A stretch of 64,000 nt of DNA, from assembly GCA_044378055.1 (NCBI GenBank), contig JBILXY010000005.1:1-64000 (forward strand). The letters are read 5' to 3'. Within the stretch, counting starts at the first letter, position 1. Each line of letters starts with the position of its first letter. Below the pieces are notes generated by a model. The model did no database searches, was not told the DNA's origin, and saw only the letters and a program-made list of their open reading frames with translations. Of the stretch, positions 1 to 7,735 are shown piece after piece. The DNA is from JBILXY01 sp044378055 (GTDB taxonomy: Bacteria > Patescibacteriota > JACMRA01). Made by a program: the position numbers and the translations under genes.

Positions 1-103
1 GATTTTACTATGTTTAATGATTTATTACCTATTCTCATACCTTGTTCTTAAATTTATTAAAACAAGACTGAGGTTATATATTTAACTTGTAAACTAATAA
101 ATA

Positions 104-122
104 TGTTCACAGATTGGACTTT
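104..122. repeat. 19-bp repeat, copy 1 (partner at 43613-43631)
   Basis: The 19-mer TGTTCACAGATTGGACTTT occurs here, just past the stop of the minus-strand nucleotidyltransferase gene, and again at 43613-43631 upstream of the DUF2599 gene. A 19-base exact match in the same orientation is not expected by chance in 64 kb. Its role is unknown; both copies lie in gene-flanking DNA. Confidence 0.6.
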
Positions 123-137
123 GGCTTATTCAAGGGA

Positions 138-1136
138 TTAAGTGGTTGAAACCAAATACTCTGGTTCTGGCATGGTTGGTACAAAACTTACCCAATTGCA
201 AGTAACTACATGGTTCAAATTTAGCGGTTGAGATTGCTGCCACTTCATATAAATTTTAGATGGAATGAACATTAAAAAGTAAGCAATATTATCTTGCAAA
301 TTAGCTTTGAAAATTTCCTTTTTAGTAGGGATTGGGTGAAGAGATGGGATAATTGCTTTACCAGTTTTATAGAAATCAAACTTTCTAACATCGTACATAA
401 ACAAGTGACGAATTGGGGCAAAATAGGCTTTTTGTAAATCTTCAATATCCGAAAAAAACATTCCAGCATCAATTTTTAAACCACCTTTTCTTTTATATTT
501 CCAAATTTCATTTTGAACATTTTCATATAATTTATAGTAACTTTTCGAGCCTATTAAACCCCATTTTCTGGCTAACTTTAATAAACTTTTTAGAAACCCA
601 AATCTTATTGAATAAACATCTTTTCCCAAAATTTTTAAGTATAGCTTAACCAAAATTCTTGTTGAAATTGCACTATTCGGGGTTGTTTGAATAGCTAAAT
701 CTATATCGCTGAATTTGGTTGAACAGCCTTGCAAACTTGAACCAAAAACATAGACAGATTTAACACCCGGTAACTTTAAAATGGAGACCAGAACAGGACA
801 AACTTCCATCAGTTTTAAAAAAGAAAAATTTAATTCAAATGGCTGATAAACTTTATGGCCAAAAGAGCAAATTCCAGTATCCAGCCCTAACCCATTTTTC
901 TTAACATTTGTAAGTTTGGTATCGGAGTAAAATTGAATATACTTTTCTAAAAGTGGATTGTAGCCTTTCCCGCTTTGGGTTAAAAAATAAAGTGGATCAA
1001 ATTTCTTGGTTTCCTCAGATACAATTTCGGACGGAGTTAGTTTGGACAATCTAAATATCTCTGAAAAGGAAAAAATCTTCCCCCTAGCTTGGTGAAAATG
1101 GACTAATTCCCAAATATGTTCTATGTTCCAAAGCAT
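138..1136 (-). CDS. Nucleotidyltransferase-domain protein
   Basis: A protein of 332 residues with a minimal nucleotidyltransferase signature near residues 130-150: FGSSLQG followed by SDIDLAI, giving the family's G-S pair and the two metal-binding aspartates (about D144 and D146). Proteins of this superfamily transfer a nucleotidyl group to a protein, RNA or small molecule; the substrate here cannot be told. The regions on either side are helical and not recognised. It is divergent from the methyltransferase at 1123, and the two possible starts overlap by a few bases, so the promoters must lie inside each other's coding ends. The family call is fairly firm, the function open. Confidence 0.65.
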   Translation of the reverse strand: MLWNIEHIWELVHFHQARGKIFSFSEIFRLSKLTPSEIVSEETKKFDPLYFLTQSGKGYNPLLEKYIQFYSDTKLTNVKKNGLGLDTGICSFGHKVYQPFELNFSFLKLMEVCPVLVSILKLPGVKSVYVFGSSLQGCSTKFSDIDLAIQTTPNSAISTRILVKLYLKILGKDVYSIRFGFLKSLLKLARKWGLIGSKSYYKLYENVQNEIWKYKRKGGLKIDAGMFFSDIEDLQKAYFAPIRHLFMYDVRKFDFYKTGKAIIPSLHPIPTKKEIFKANLQDNIAYFLMFIPSKIYMKWQQSQPLNLNHVVTCNWVSFVPTMPEPEYLVSTT

Positions 1137-1875
1137 GCAGGCAAATTATAACTATGAAAAGTATGATAAAAACTGGAAACGACCAAATGGTGACTATTTT
1201 CAGCTTTTAGTTGGCTTTTTAACTAATAATTTAGCCAAATATTCCAACTCGTCAATTTTAGAAATTGGCTTTGGCAGCGCCAGGCTTGCCTCGATTTTAA
1301 AATCAATCGGGTTTACTGGTAAATATATTGGCTTGGATGTTCAAAACGGAGCTATTGATTTTGCTAGAAAACTGAAATTGCCAGAACCAGAATTTAAATT
1401 TTTTCTTGTGGATGATTTAAAAACCCATGGACTAGAACTGGACAGACAAATTGATTTAGCCATTTTTTGCCTAAGTTTATGCGAAATGAAGGAAGAAACT
1501 GTGAATAAATATATAAATTTTTTAAAAGACAACAAAGTAAATAAAATTTTAATCATCAACCCTTCCTCGCAAACCCAAATGTTTCCATCCATAATTTATA
1601 AAAGTTTCCTAAGCAAAATAACCAGCAGACTGGGTGGAAAAGCAACTTGGCTTATTAAGTCTAAATTTGTGGAAGAGGAAGAATGTTTCCCAGCTATAAT
1701 AAATGGAAAAGAAGACAATGCTGCCATGCAAATTTCCAGAAGCCTAGGAAAAACCATTCAACTATTTTTAGAAAAGGGTTTTAAACTAGAAAAATACGAA
1801 GATATTAAATTCCCAAACCAAACCAAAAACCACCCAAAAATAAGCAGATTCGAAGCCCTATGGTTTAAAGTGTAG
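1123..1875 (+). CDS. Class I SAM-dependent methyltransferase
   Basis: A 250-residue protein with the Rossmann methyltransferase motif I (ILEIGFGSARLA, about residues 45-56) and a following acidic position (YIGLDVQNG) that would bind the SAM ribose. A motif IV-like stretch follows (LAIFCLSLCEM). The target molecule is not evident. Two in-frame ATGs are possible (1123 and 1135); the second leaves almost no overlap with the divergent nucleotidyltransferase gene and may be the real start. No SD is visible at either. Confidence 0.75.
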   Translation: MFQSMQANYNYEKYDKNWKRPNGDYFQLLVGFLTNNLAKYSNSSILEIGFGSARLASILKSIGFTGKYIGLDVQNGAIDFARKLKLPEPEFKFFLVDDLKTHGLELDRQIDLAIFCLSLCEMKEETVNKYINFLKDNKVNKILIINPSSQTQMFPSIIYKSFLSKITSRLGGKATWLIKSKFVEEEECFPAIINGKEDNAAMQISRSLGKTIQLFLEKGFKLEKYEDIKFPNQTKNHPKISRFEALWFKV

Positions 1876-1954
1876 CAAAATTCGATGCTTGACATAAACC
1901 CAAAAAAGCCAAGTGAATTAAGTAACTTTTTAAGTTAAATTTATACCACTGTCT

Positions 1955-2413
1955 ATGTCTCTTCCCATTAAACATCTCGAAATTGTTGGCTGCGTTTTAC
2001 TAGATAAAACCGGCGAAGATCGCAAAGTGCTATTACTAACAAACCAGCAAGAACAAGACCAGGTTAAAACTTATTTCCTGCCAAAAGGCAACGCCGAAAA
2101 AGGCGACAATTTTGAAGCAGCTGCCAAACGCAAAACAATTCAGGAAACTGGATATTTAAATATTAAAGTAATTCAACCAATTTCAGAAACCACTTTTGAA
2201 TACGAAAAAAACGATTTCCTAAATATCAAAACGGTTCATTGGTTTCTAGCAGTGTTAGAAGACCAGACAAAAGATGAGGCTTTTAAAACCGAAGAAAAAC
2301 CAAACCAAGAATGGATTAAATTACCTGAAGCAATTAAAATAATAAGCCAAACCACCTCAGAATCAGAAAAACCAGCCATAAAAAACCTGCTAAGCATTGT
2401 AGAAAGTTTGTAG
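1955..2413 (+). CDS. Nudix-domain protein with a degenerate Nudix box
   Basis: A 152-residue protein with the Nudix fold layout: an N-terminal strand (HLEIVGCVLL), then the box region from about G48 to Y70. The consensus GX5EX7REUXEEXGU is only partly kept: the segment reads GDNFEAAAKRKTIQETGY, so the RE pair has become RK and the first glutamate of EE is glutamine. These glutamates coordinate the catalytic metal in active Nudix hydrolases, so the protein may bind a nucleotide without hydrolysing it, or use other residues. A family-1 repeat begins 6 bp after the stop. Confidence 0.75.
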   Translation: MSLPIKHLEIVGCVLLDKTGEDRKVLLLTNQQEQDQVKTYFLPKGNAEKGDNFEAAAKRKTIQETGYLNIKVIQPISETTFEYEKNDFLNIKTVHWFLAVLEDQTKDEAFKTEEKPNQEWIKLPEAIKIISQTTSESEKPAIKNLLSIVESL

Positions 2414-2418
2414 GAAAA

Positions 2419-2460
2419 GTACCCCTGGTAAGGGGTCAAGCCAAAGGCTTGGGGGTAGCC
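2419..2460 (+). repeat. Family-1 palindromic repeat
   Basis: One unit made of the hairpin ACCCCTGGTAAGGGGT, then a second hairpin CAAGCC-aaa-GGCTTG, ending GGGGGTAGCC. Related copies lie at 20300-20414, 21204-21283, 22502-22625 (inverted), 40253-40324 and 60229-60271. The middle hairpin varies but keeps its pairing between copies, the pattern expected of a folded element. Confidence 0.85.
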
Positions 2461-2494
2461 TTCCGACATTCAACTTAACAACACAACACCAAAA

Positions 2495-2582
2495 TTCCCC
2501 TCTTGAGACACTGGTACAGTTCGGGTCTCCCGAACGACATGAGTGTCCGAAGGGGTGGCTTCGAAGAAGACGGGGTGGATAT
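2495..2582 (+). repeat. Family-2 palindromic repeat carrying a nested hairpin insert
   Basis: The outer element matches the copies at 5979-6022 and 61004-61050 (TTCCCCTCTTGAG ... GGGGTGG ... GAAGACGGGGTGG). It is split by a 41-nt insert at 2507-2547 bounded by GACACT and AGTGTC, with an internal hairpin GTTCGGG-tct-CCCGAAC at 2519-2535. It lies in the gene-poor stretch 2414-3346. Beyond the repeats and two doubtful small ORFs I see nothing else there until the ribosomal promoter. Confidence 0.75.
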
Positions 2583-2722
2583 ATTGCCAAGCATGTTAAA
2601 TTTAACCCCCCACTTCAAAGCATAACTTTGACATATTCCCCCACAAAACCCAAATTCCAGCCATGTTAAAAAGAATAAAGTGACCGCCCCTTCATTAGCA
2701 GTTAATAAAAAGGCGGTGTTCG

Positions 2723-2899
2723 ATGGAATTACAAAAAGTAATTCAAGGTGTAGCTGATAATAACAATCAACAAACCTTTAAGGAAATTTCCCATAATAAG
2801 TTAATTAGAAATAAAACATTCACTTCAATAATTTATTTGAAAATTAGAAATTTAACTAATTGTTTTAATGATAATGTTGATGATTACAAGGTTAAATGA
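2723..2899 (+). CDS. Possible small protein, 58 residues
   Basis: An ATG preceded by AGGCGG, a plausible SD, opens a 58-codon frame ending in TGA. The product is polar, Asn/Lys-rich and unrecognised, with no membrane segment or motif. It sits alone in the repeat-rich gap. The SD is the main support; the composition is close to random AT-rich sequence. Confidence 0.3.
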   Translation: MELQKVIQGVADNNNQQTFKEISHNKLIRNKTFTSIIYLKIRNLTNCFNDNVDDYKVK

Positions 2900-3069
2900 T
2901 TATCCTTAGCAGACTAATGTAAAATAGTCACTAAATATAGTATACAACTTTGTTCATAACAACAACTGAGTGTATAAAAGTATTATAAAACTCATTTGTC
3001 AAGAGAAATCATATTTAGTTATGTCAAACATATCATTCGAATTCACAAAACATTGAAGAATAAAAGATT

Positions 3070-3208
3070 TATGGAAGGAAGAGGAAAAATAATAAGTAAT
3101 AATCATAGAAAATTAACAACGATTTCAGATTTAATTTCTAAGAACAGTAATCATTCAGAACTCATCAACCCCGAAATGGCGACGGGGCGTCGCCTCTACT
3201 TTTTATAA
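3070..3208 (+). CDS. Doubtful small ORF, 45 residues
   Basis: A short basic frame from ATG 3070, or 70 residues if a TTG at 2996 is used. No SD and no recognisable domain. Its last codons run through a GC-rich hairpin (3178-3202) followed by T-rich sequence. That mirrors other solitary small genes here that end at a terminator, but also fits chance reading into a repeat. Confidence 0.2.
3178..3202 (+). terminator. GC-rich hairpin, likely terminator or family-3 repeat
   Basis: GGCGAC-ggggc-GTCGCC followed by TCTACTTTTTAT forms a 6-bp hairpin with a T-rich tail. The same design (self-complementary stem, then CTAC) is seen in the family-3 repeats near 47.9 kb and 57.5 kb. It separates the gap from the ribosomal operon promoter. 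Confidence 0.55.
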
Positions 3209-3222
3209 ATAATTGCCTTTCC

Positions 3223-3252
3223 TTGACAAAAAAGGGGTAGTTGCACTTTATT
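3223..3252 (+). promoter_or_regulatory. Promoter of the ribosomal protein operon
   Basis: TTGACA at 3223-3228, then an 18-bp spacer and TTTATT at 3247-3252, just ahead of a structured leader and rplJ. It is the only sigma70-like promoter seen before the six ribosomal genes, which are closely spaced and probably co-transcribed. Confidence 0.6.
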
Positions 3253-3257
3253 AACTA

Positions 3258-3312
3258 AGATCCCCAGACAACCGGCATACAATAAGTCCTGTTGTAGGTA
3301 AAATCTGGATCT
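3258..3312 (+). promoter_or_regulatory. Probable L10 ribosomal-protein leader
   Basis: AGATCC...CAGA at the 5' side pairs with TCTGGATCT at 3304-3312. Inside lies a second helix, CAAC with GTTG. An internally bulged two-helix leader directly ahead of rplJ-rplL is the hallmark of the L10(L12)4 autoregulatory element found in many bacteria. Assignment rests on position and fold, not on a covariance model. Confidence 0.55.
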
Positions 3313-3346
3313 GAGATTTAATTTTGGCTTAGTCCAAATAATTTTT

Positions 3347-3874
3347 ATGGCTGTATCACATCAAAAAAAGCAAGAAATACTAGAGCTTTTAAACACTTCT
3401 GTTTCACCCCAAAAGGCGGTGGTTTTAATTACTACTCTAAAAGCAGAGAAATCTCTGAACGCCGAGTTTAACTTTAAAGTTCGCAAAGCTGCAAAAGCAA
3501 GCGGAATTACTTTAAAAGTGGTTAAAAATACCTTGATTAACAAAACTTTTGAAAGTGTACCAAATCTTGTTGGGCCTACATACTTAGCTTTTCTTGATGA
3601 ACCTGAAAACAGTGATGAAGTTACAACCCCTAAAATAATGGTAAACCTAGTTTCCAAAGAATTTAAGGAAAACTTCAATCTTATTGGCTCAGTTGTTAAT
3701 GGTGAATTCTATAATCCAACTTTAACAATTCAACTTTCCAAGACACCTTCTTACAAAGATTCTATGGCAATGCTTGCTGGTACTTTAAACCAAATTACTG
3801 CAAAACTAGCTATTGGAATTAAAGAAGTTCCAGGTGGTATCGCCCGTTCTATTCAAGCTATTAACCAAAAATAA
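3347..3874 (+). CDS. rplJ: 50S ribosomal protein L10
   Basis: A 175-residue protein, normal for L10, with the N-terminal rRNA-binding region (VVKNTLINKTFE) and a C-terminal helix that would anchor L7/L12 dimers at the ribosomal stalk. It is the first gene of the ribosomal operon and is followed after 29 bp by rplL. L1 and L11, which precede L10 in many bacteria, are not here. It is the likely repressor that binds the leader at 3258-3312. Confidence 0.93.
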   Translation: MAVSHQKKQEILELLNTSVSPQKAVVLITTLKAEKSLNAEFNFKVRKAAKASGITLKVVKNTLINKTFESVPNLVGPTYLAFLDEPENSDEVTTPKIMVNLVSKEFKENFNLIGSVVNGEFYNPTLTIQLSKTPSYKDSMAMLAGTLNQITAKLAIGIKEVPGGIARSIQAINQK

Positions 3875-3903
3875 ATTCTCAAAATCTACCCCCCAAACAT
3901 ACT

Positions 3904-4284
3904 ATGTCTAAAATTCAAACTATCGTTGATCAATTAAAAGAATTAACACTATTAGAAGCTTCCGAGCTTGTAAAAGAAATTGAAACTACCTTTGGTGTTT
4001 CTGCTGCTGCTCCTGTTGCTGTAGCCGCTGCCGGCCCTGCTGCTGAAGCTGCTCCTGCTGCCGAAGAAAAGTCATCTTTCAATGTTGAAGTTTCTGAAGT
4101 TCCTGCAGATAAGAAAATTTCTGTAATTAAGGAAGTTAAAACAATTCTAAACATCGGTTTAGGTGATGCAAAAGCTAAAGTTGATGGAACTCCATTCATT
4201 TTAGTTGAAAATGCAAGCAAAGAAGATGCAAACAAGTACAAAGAATTGTTAACTGCTGCTGGTGCAACCGTAGTTTTAAAGTAA
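3904..4284 (+). CDS. rplL: 50S ribosomal protein L7/L12
   Basis: A 126-residue stalk protein with the usual three parts: an N-terminal dimerisation helix pair (residues 1-32), an Ala/Pro-rich hinge (about 33-55), and a C-terminal globular domain with the factor-binding stretch (KISVIKEVKTILNIGLGDAK). It recruits translational GTPases to the ribosome. It is followed 7 bp later by rpsB. Confidence 0.95.
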   Translation: MSKIQTIVDQLKELTLLEASELVKEIETTFGVSAAAPVAVAAAGPAAEAAPAAEEKSSFNVEVSEVPADKKISVIKEVKTILNIGLGDAKAKVDGTPFILVENASKEDANKYKELLTAAGATVVLK

Positions 4285-4291
4285 TAAATAT

Positions 4292-5047
4292 ATGATACCC
4301 CAACTTAGCTTAATGCAATTGTTCCAAGTTGGTGCCCACCGTGGTAACGCCAAGTCTAAGCTTAATCCAAGGCTTAAGTCTAACGTTTATGGTGTTGAAA
4401 ATGGTTTGTGCTTAATTAACTTGGTTGAAACTAATCAATCAATCCAAACAGCCTCAGATCTCATTCATTCCTTAGGTTTAAAAAAGAAACAAATTTTAGT
4501 TGTTGGAACTTCTAAACATCTTCAGAATTTAACTGTATCCACAGCTGCCAAGTTTGTTGGCTCTGCTCCATATGTTAACTTTAGATGGTTGGGAGGCAGT
4601 TTAACTAACTGGTCCACTATCAAAAAGACTTTGAAAACCTTGGAAAAACTTGAAAACATTGAAAACAACAAAGAGTTCTTCCAAAAATTAAGTAGGAACG
4701 AAAGACTTTCAATTCAAAGAGAAAGAACCAAAATTAGTAAATTCTTCAGCGGACTTGTTAACTTAAAAAATAACCGTCCAGGAGCCTTACTAGTTTTAGA
4801 TGCTGCAAATCATAGTGTGCCAATTCTTGAAGCTCAGAAAATGGGAATTCCTGTAATTGCACTAACTAATACTGGTTGCAAGTTTCTACCTGAAAAGTTA
4901 GATACTACTATTGTAACTAATATTTACTCTATTAAAGCAGTTGAATTAATTTTAGATAACTTGGTAGCTTCCTATAACGAAGGCTTCCAATCTGGAATTA
5001 CTGCAGCCCTTGAAGAAGAAAAGAAAGCAGAGAAAATTAAGAATTAA
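4292..5047 (+). CDS. rpsB: 30S ribosomal protein S2
   Basis: 251 residues with the S2 hallmark segments VGAHRGNAKSKLNP (family: HFGHQT..WNP), FRWLGGSLTNW and a conserved ALLVLDAANHSVPILEAQKM...IALTNTGC region. S2 binds the 30S head near S1. In most bacteria rpsB leads an operon with tsf; here it follows rplL and precedes rpmG. No tsf is seen in the window. Confidence 0.93.
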   Translation: MIPQLSLMQLFQVGAHRGNAKSKLNPRLKSNVYGVENGLCLINLVETNQSIQTASDLIHSLGLKKKQILVVGTSKHLQNLTVSTAAKFVGSAPYVNFRWLGGSLTNWSTIKKTLKTLEKLENIENNKEFFQKLSRNERLSIQRERTKISKFFSGLVNLKNNRPGALLVLDAANHSVPILEAQKMGIPVIALTNTGCKFLPEKLDTTIVTNIYSIKAVELILDNLVASYNEGFQSGITAALEEEKKAEKIKN

Positions 5048-5052
5048 TTAAT

Positions 5053-5256
5053 ATGGCCCAGAAGCAAAAAAATAAAATCTTACTTATCAGCACCGAAGTT
5101 GACCCTTCCACTGGCAGAAAAGTTACACATAGATATGTTGTAAACAAGTCTTTAGCCAAAGGAAAGCCAAACGGAGGCAAAGGAAAGTTAGAATTAAAAA
5201 AGTACAATCCTATTCTTAGGAAGCATGTTTTGTACACAGAAACCAAGTATAAATAA
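5053..5256 (+). CDS. rpmG: 50S ribosomal protein L33
   Basis: A 67-residue basic protein ending in the L33 signature LELKKYNPILRKHVLYTE. The cysteine pairs that bind zinc in C+ forms of L33 are absent, so this is a zinc-free form. It is longer than typical L33 (about 50) because of an extended glycine/lysine loop in the middle. It begins 5 bp after rpsB and ends 1 bp before rpmI. Confidence 0.88.
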   Translation: MAQKQKNKILLISTEVDPSTGRKVTHRYVVNKSLAKGKPNGGKGKLELKKYNPILRKHVLYTETKYK

Positions 5257-5257
5257 T

Positions 5258-5470
5258 ATGGCCGTTAAAAAAATGCGTAGCAAAACTCATAAGAGTGTTT
5301 CCAAAAGACTTAAAGTTACCAAAGGTGGCGATTTGATTAATGGAAAAATTATTTTGAACAAAGCTGGTGATAATCACTACAATACAAGAAAATCAAGAAG
5401 TAGAACTATCAAAGCTAAACGAGACGTTGTAGCAGATAAAATACACAACAAGTTAAAAGCAGTAATATAA
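5258..5470 (+). CDS. rpmI: 50S ribosomal protein L35
   Basis: 70 residues from the ATG at 5258 (an upstream frame extension overlaps L33 and is ignored). The start MAVKKMRSKTHKSVSKRLKV matches the L35 N-terminus (MPKMKTHKSAAKRFK). It lies directly between rpmG and rplT. The rpmI-rplT pair is conserved across bacteria, usually behind infC, which is missing here. Confidence 0.92.
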   Translation: MAVKKMRSKTHKSVSKRLKVTKGGDLINGKIILNKAGDNHYNTRKSRSRTIKAKRDVVADKIHNKLKAVI

Positions 5471-5471
5471 T

Positions 5472-5825
5472 ATGTCTAGAGTAAAAAAAGGGGTTGCAGC
5501 CCACAAACACAGAAAATATCTATTAGATAGGGCTAAGGGTTTTATTAATGGTGCTAATTCTAAATTCAGATTAGCTAAAGAAAGATTACTTAAAGCTGAA
5601 TCTAATGCTTATCGTTCTAGGAAATTAAGAAAGAGAGATTTCAGAAGTTTATGGATTACCAGAATTAATGGTGCCCTAGATCAAGTAGGAAGCGATGTTA
5701 ATTATAGCACTTTTATTCACAAATTGAACACTTCAGAAATTAATTTAAACCGCAAGGCAGTTTCTGAAATGGCTATTAAAGATATTGAAGCTTTCAAAGA
5801 TTTACTTGCTAAAATTACTGCTTAA
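5472..5825 (+). CDS. rplT: 50S ribosomal protein L20
   Basis: 117 residues, standard for L20, with the N-terminal basic extension (SRVKKGVAAHKHRKYLLDRA, with YRSRKLRKRDFRSLWITRIN further on). L20 is an early assembly protein that binds 23S domain II and in many bacteria represses its own operon. It is the last gene of the ribosomal cluster; the next gene starts 7 bp on. Confidence 0.94.
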   Translation: MSRVKKGVAAHKHRKYLLDRAKGFINGANSKFRLAKERLLKAESNAYRSRKLRKRDFRSLWITRINGALDQVGSDVNYSTFIHKLNTSEINLNRKAVSEMAIKDIEAFKDLLAKITA

Positions 5826-5832
5826 TTTATAA

Positions 5833-6645
5833 ATGGAATACAAACTTCCAAAAACAGAAAATGAAATATTGGCCCTTATTGGGCCCGTTTCTGTGCAAGA
5901 ACATTTCGAATACCTAAAATTCCACGCCAAAAGATATAAGTATCTGCTCGAGGTAATATCTAAAACGATAAACGAGGAAATTCCCCTCTGGAGGGGTGGC
6001 TCTGAAAGAGACGGGGTGGACAAATTCGCCGATAGTAAGCTCGACGACGACATGTTGAAATATATCCCAATCAAAAACAAAATCCTAGACATAGGCACCG
6101 GCTTCGAAGTTCAATTATTCCGAGATATTTTTAAAGTTTTAGTAGATACAGCAGGATTTTACCATTCTGGTTGGCCTGAAAAAGATGGAGAAACTTTTTA
6201 CGAATTAGATTTAAATAAGTTGGAGAATTTGAGCGACAAAGTTCATCAGAAATATCCTTTAATTATAATGGCTGAGGTTATAGAGCATATCTACACTGCC
6301 CCAGAACTTGTATTACCAAAAATTAAAAATTGGCTTTTACCGGATGGTATTTTAGTTATTCAAACCCCAAATGCAGTTGCGCTTCCTAAAAGATTAAAAA
6401 TGTTATTTGGAATTCATCCTTTTGAAAAAATTAGGCTTAATTCAGCCAATCCAGGGCATTTTCGTGAGTACACCCTAGAAGAACTTACGACCATTGTTGA
6501 AACCGTCGGATTCAAGGTTTTATTCGCATCAAGAAAAAACTACTTTTCCCCAAACAACAAATTCCTCCGTTTTTTGTATTCCTTAGAATTTTTATGGCCG
6601 AAAAGTTTAAGAACTGGGATAACTTTGGTGGTTAAAAAGCTGTAA
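5833..6645 (+). CDS. SAM-dependent methyltransferase with an in-frame repeat insertion
   Basis: 270 residues. The SAM-binding core is clear: ILDIGTGFEVQLF near residues 84-96, MAEVIEHIY (motif like DVIEHV) and a post-core LLPDGILVIQTPN, as in Methyltransf_23-type enzymes. Substrate unknown; the spacing suggests co-transcription with the ribosomal genes. Residues about 49-64 (IPLWRGGSERDGVDKF) are the literal translation of a family-2 palindromic repeat at 5979-6022. The repeat therefore entered the gene without breaking the frame, just before the SAM core, probably in a surface loop. Confidence 0.78.
   Translation: MEYKLPKTENEILALIGPVSVQEHFEYLKFHAKRYKYLLEVISKTINEEIPLWRGGSERDGVDKFADSKLDDDMLKYIPIKNKILDIGTGFEVQLFRDIFKVLVDTAGFYHSGWPEKDGETFYELDLNKLENLSDKVHQKYPLIIMAEVIEHIYTAPELVLPKIKNWLLPDGILVIQTPNAVALPKRLKMLFGIHPFEKIRLNSANPGHFREYTLEELTTIVETVGFKVLFASRKNYFSPNNKFLRFLYSLEFLWPKSLRTGITLVVKKL
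5979..6022 (+). repeat. Family-2 palindromic repeat inside a coding sequence
   Basis: TTCCCCTCTGGAGGGGTGG followed by CTCTgaaaGAG and ACGGGGTGGA matches the copies at 2495-2582 and 61004-61050. It is translated in frame in the methyltransferase gene, in the manner of Rickettsia palindromic elements. Confidence 0.8.
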
Positions 6646-6771
6646 TAATTTTTTATTTAAACTTTCGAAATTGATATTTTAGATAGATAGTTTTTAACAT
6701 TTATTTAATTTGAACTAAACAATGAACACAACCTTGACAAACTGAGGCTTAAAAGACACTTTTAATTAGTA

Positions 6772-6846
6772 GGATTCGTAGCTCAGTGGTAGAGCAGGAG
6801 ACTCTTAATCTCTTGGCCGTGGGTTCAAGTCCCACCGGATCCACCA
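6772..6846 (+). tRNA. tRNA-Lys (anticodon CTT)
   Basis: A complete cloverleaf: acceptor GGATTCG with CGGATCC, D-arm GCTC/GAGC, anticodon stem GGAGA/TCTCT with loop CTCTTAA (anticodon CTT, reading AAG), T-arm GTGGG/CCCAC with TTCAAGT, and encoded CCA at 6844-6846. A TTGACA lies at 6734-6739, with TTTAAT 21 bp further on. Confidence 0.95.
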
Positions 6847-6942
6847 AACAAAAATTAAACCGAGCAAAGTCTCAATAATTTATAATATGATGCGGAGTGG
6901 CCTTAATAAGCTGGATATCTTAACAATTAAAATTTTTTACCT

Positions 6943-7656
6943 ATGTCAGTTGAACTACATCGCCCACTTGTGTTGCACTATGAAACCGCAGCCGAAATGT
7001 ATAAACAAGCTGAAGAAATGGCAGTTCGCCAAATTTTAGATATGACGGCTGAACTTGGGCTTGCCAGAGTTGCACTTGCCGGTGGCACTACCCCAATTCC
7101 AATGTATGAATTAATGGCATCAGACCCAGTTTTTCCATGGCACGAAGTTGAAATTTATCAGACCGACGAACGCTATGTTCCAGCCAATTCTGATAGTTCA
7201 AATCAGTATAAAATTCGCCATGCTTTAGGCGAAGAAGCTATGCAATTGGTTCGCGGATTCAACACTTTCAATGTTAATTTAACCCCAGATTTATCAGCTA
7301 AAAACTATCATGAAGAATTAGACACCTTAGACGGTAAAATGTTTGATTTAGTTGTTCTAGGTATAGGTGACGATGGCCACATTGCCTCCCTTTTCCCAGA
7401 AGGTGATTATTTAAAACACCAACCAAAACATACACTTGTAACCACCGCCCCAAGCAGCTTAGTTGGTGAACAAAGAATGAGTTTAACCATTGAAGCAATT
7501 TTGAACAGCGAAATGATTTTAGTTTTACTGAAAGGTTCAGATAAACGCGAAGTTGTTACTGAAATGCTTGAAGGAAGAAAGAAGGCTTTTGAATTTCCAG
7601 CCAAATTCTTGCTGGCTCACCCTAACCTAAAAATTTTCCAGACATTCGAAGATTAG
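6943..7656 (+). CDS. pgl: 6-phosphogluconolactonase
   Basis: 237 residues, typical for the DevB/SOL family. Family blocks are present: the phosphate-binding VALAGGTTPIPMYELM (residues 43-58), YQTDERYVPANSDSSN (70-90) and the catalytic VLGIGDDGHIASLFPEG. It hydrolyses 6-phosphogluconolactone in the cytosolic oxidative pentose phosphate pathway. The next enzyme, gnd, is in the same window at 52050 but not adjacent; zwf is not seen. Confidence 0.92.
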   Translation: MSVELHRPLVLHYETAAEMYKQAEEMAVRQILDMTAELGLARVALAGGTTPIPMYELMASDPVFPWHEVEIYQTDERYVPANSDSSNQYKIRHALGEEAMQLVRGFNTFNVNLTPDLSAKNYHEELDTLDGKMFDLVVLGIGDDGHIASLFPEGDYLKHQPKHTLVTTAPSSLVGEQRMSLTIEAILNSEMILVLLKGSDKREVVTEMLEGRKKAFEFPAKFLLAHPNLKIFQTFED

Positions 7657-7735
7657 TTTTTAAGTTGTAATAAGTTCTACTTTACAAAATTCTTTAACTA
7701 GCTAAATACTTAGGCTGGACTATAGGAGTAACACA

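Noticed and set aside
2236..2590. Two minus-strand ORFs over the Nudix end and the repeats
   Set aside because: Their sequences are antisense of the Nudix gene and of hairpin repeats; no independent signal.
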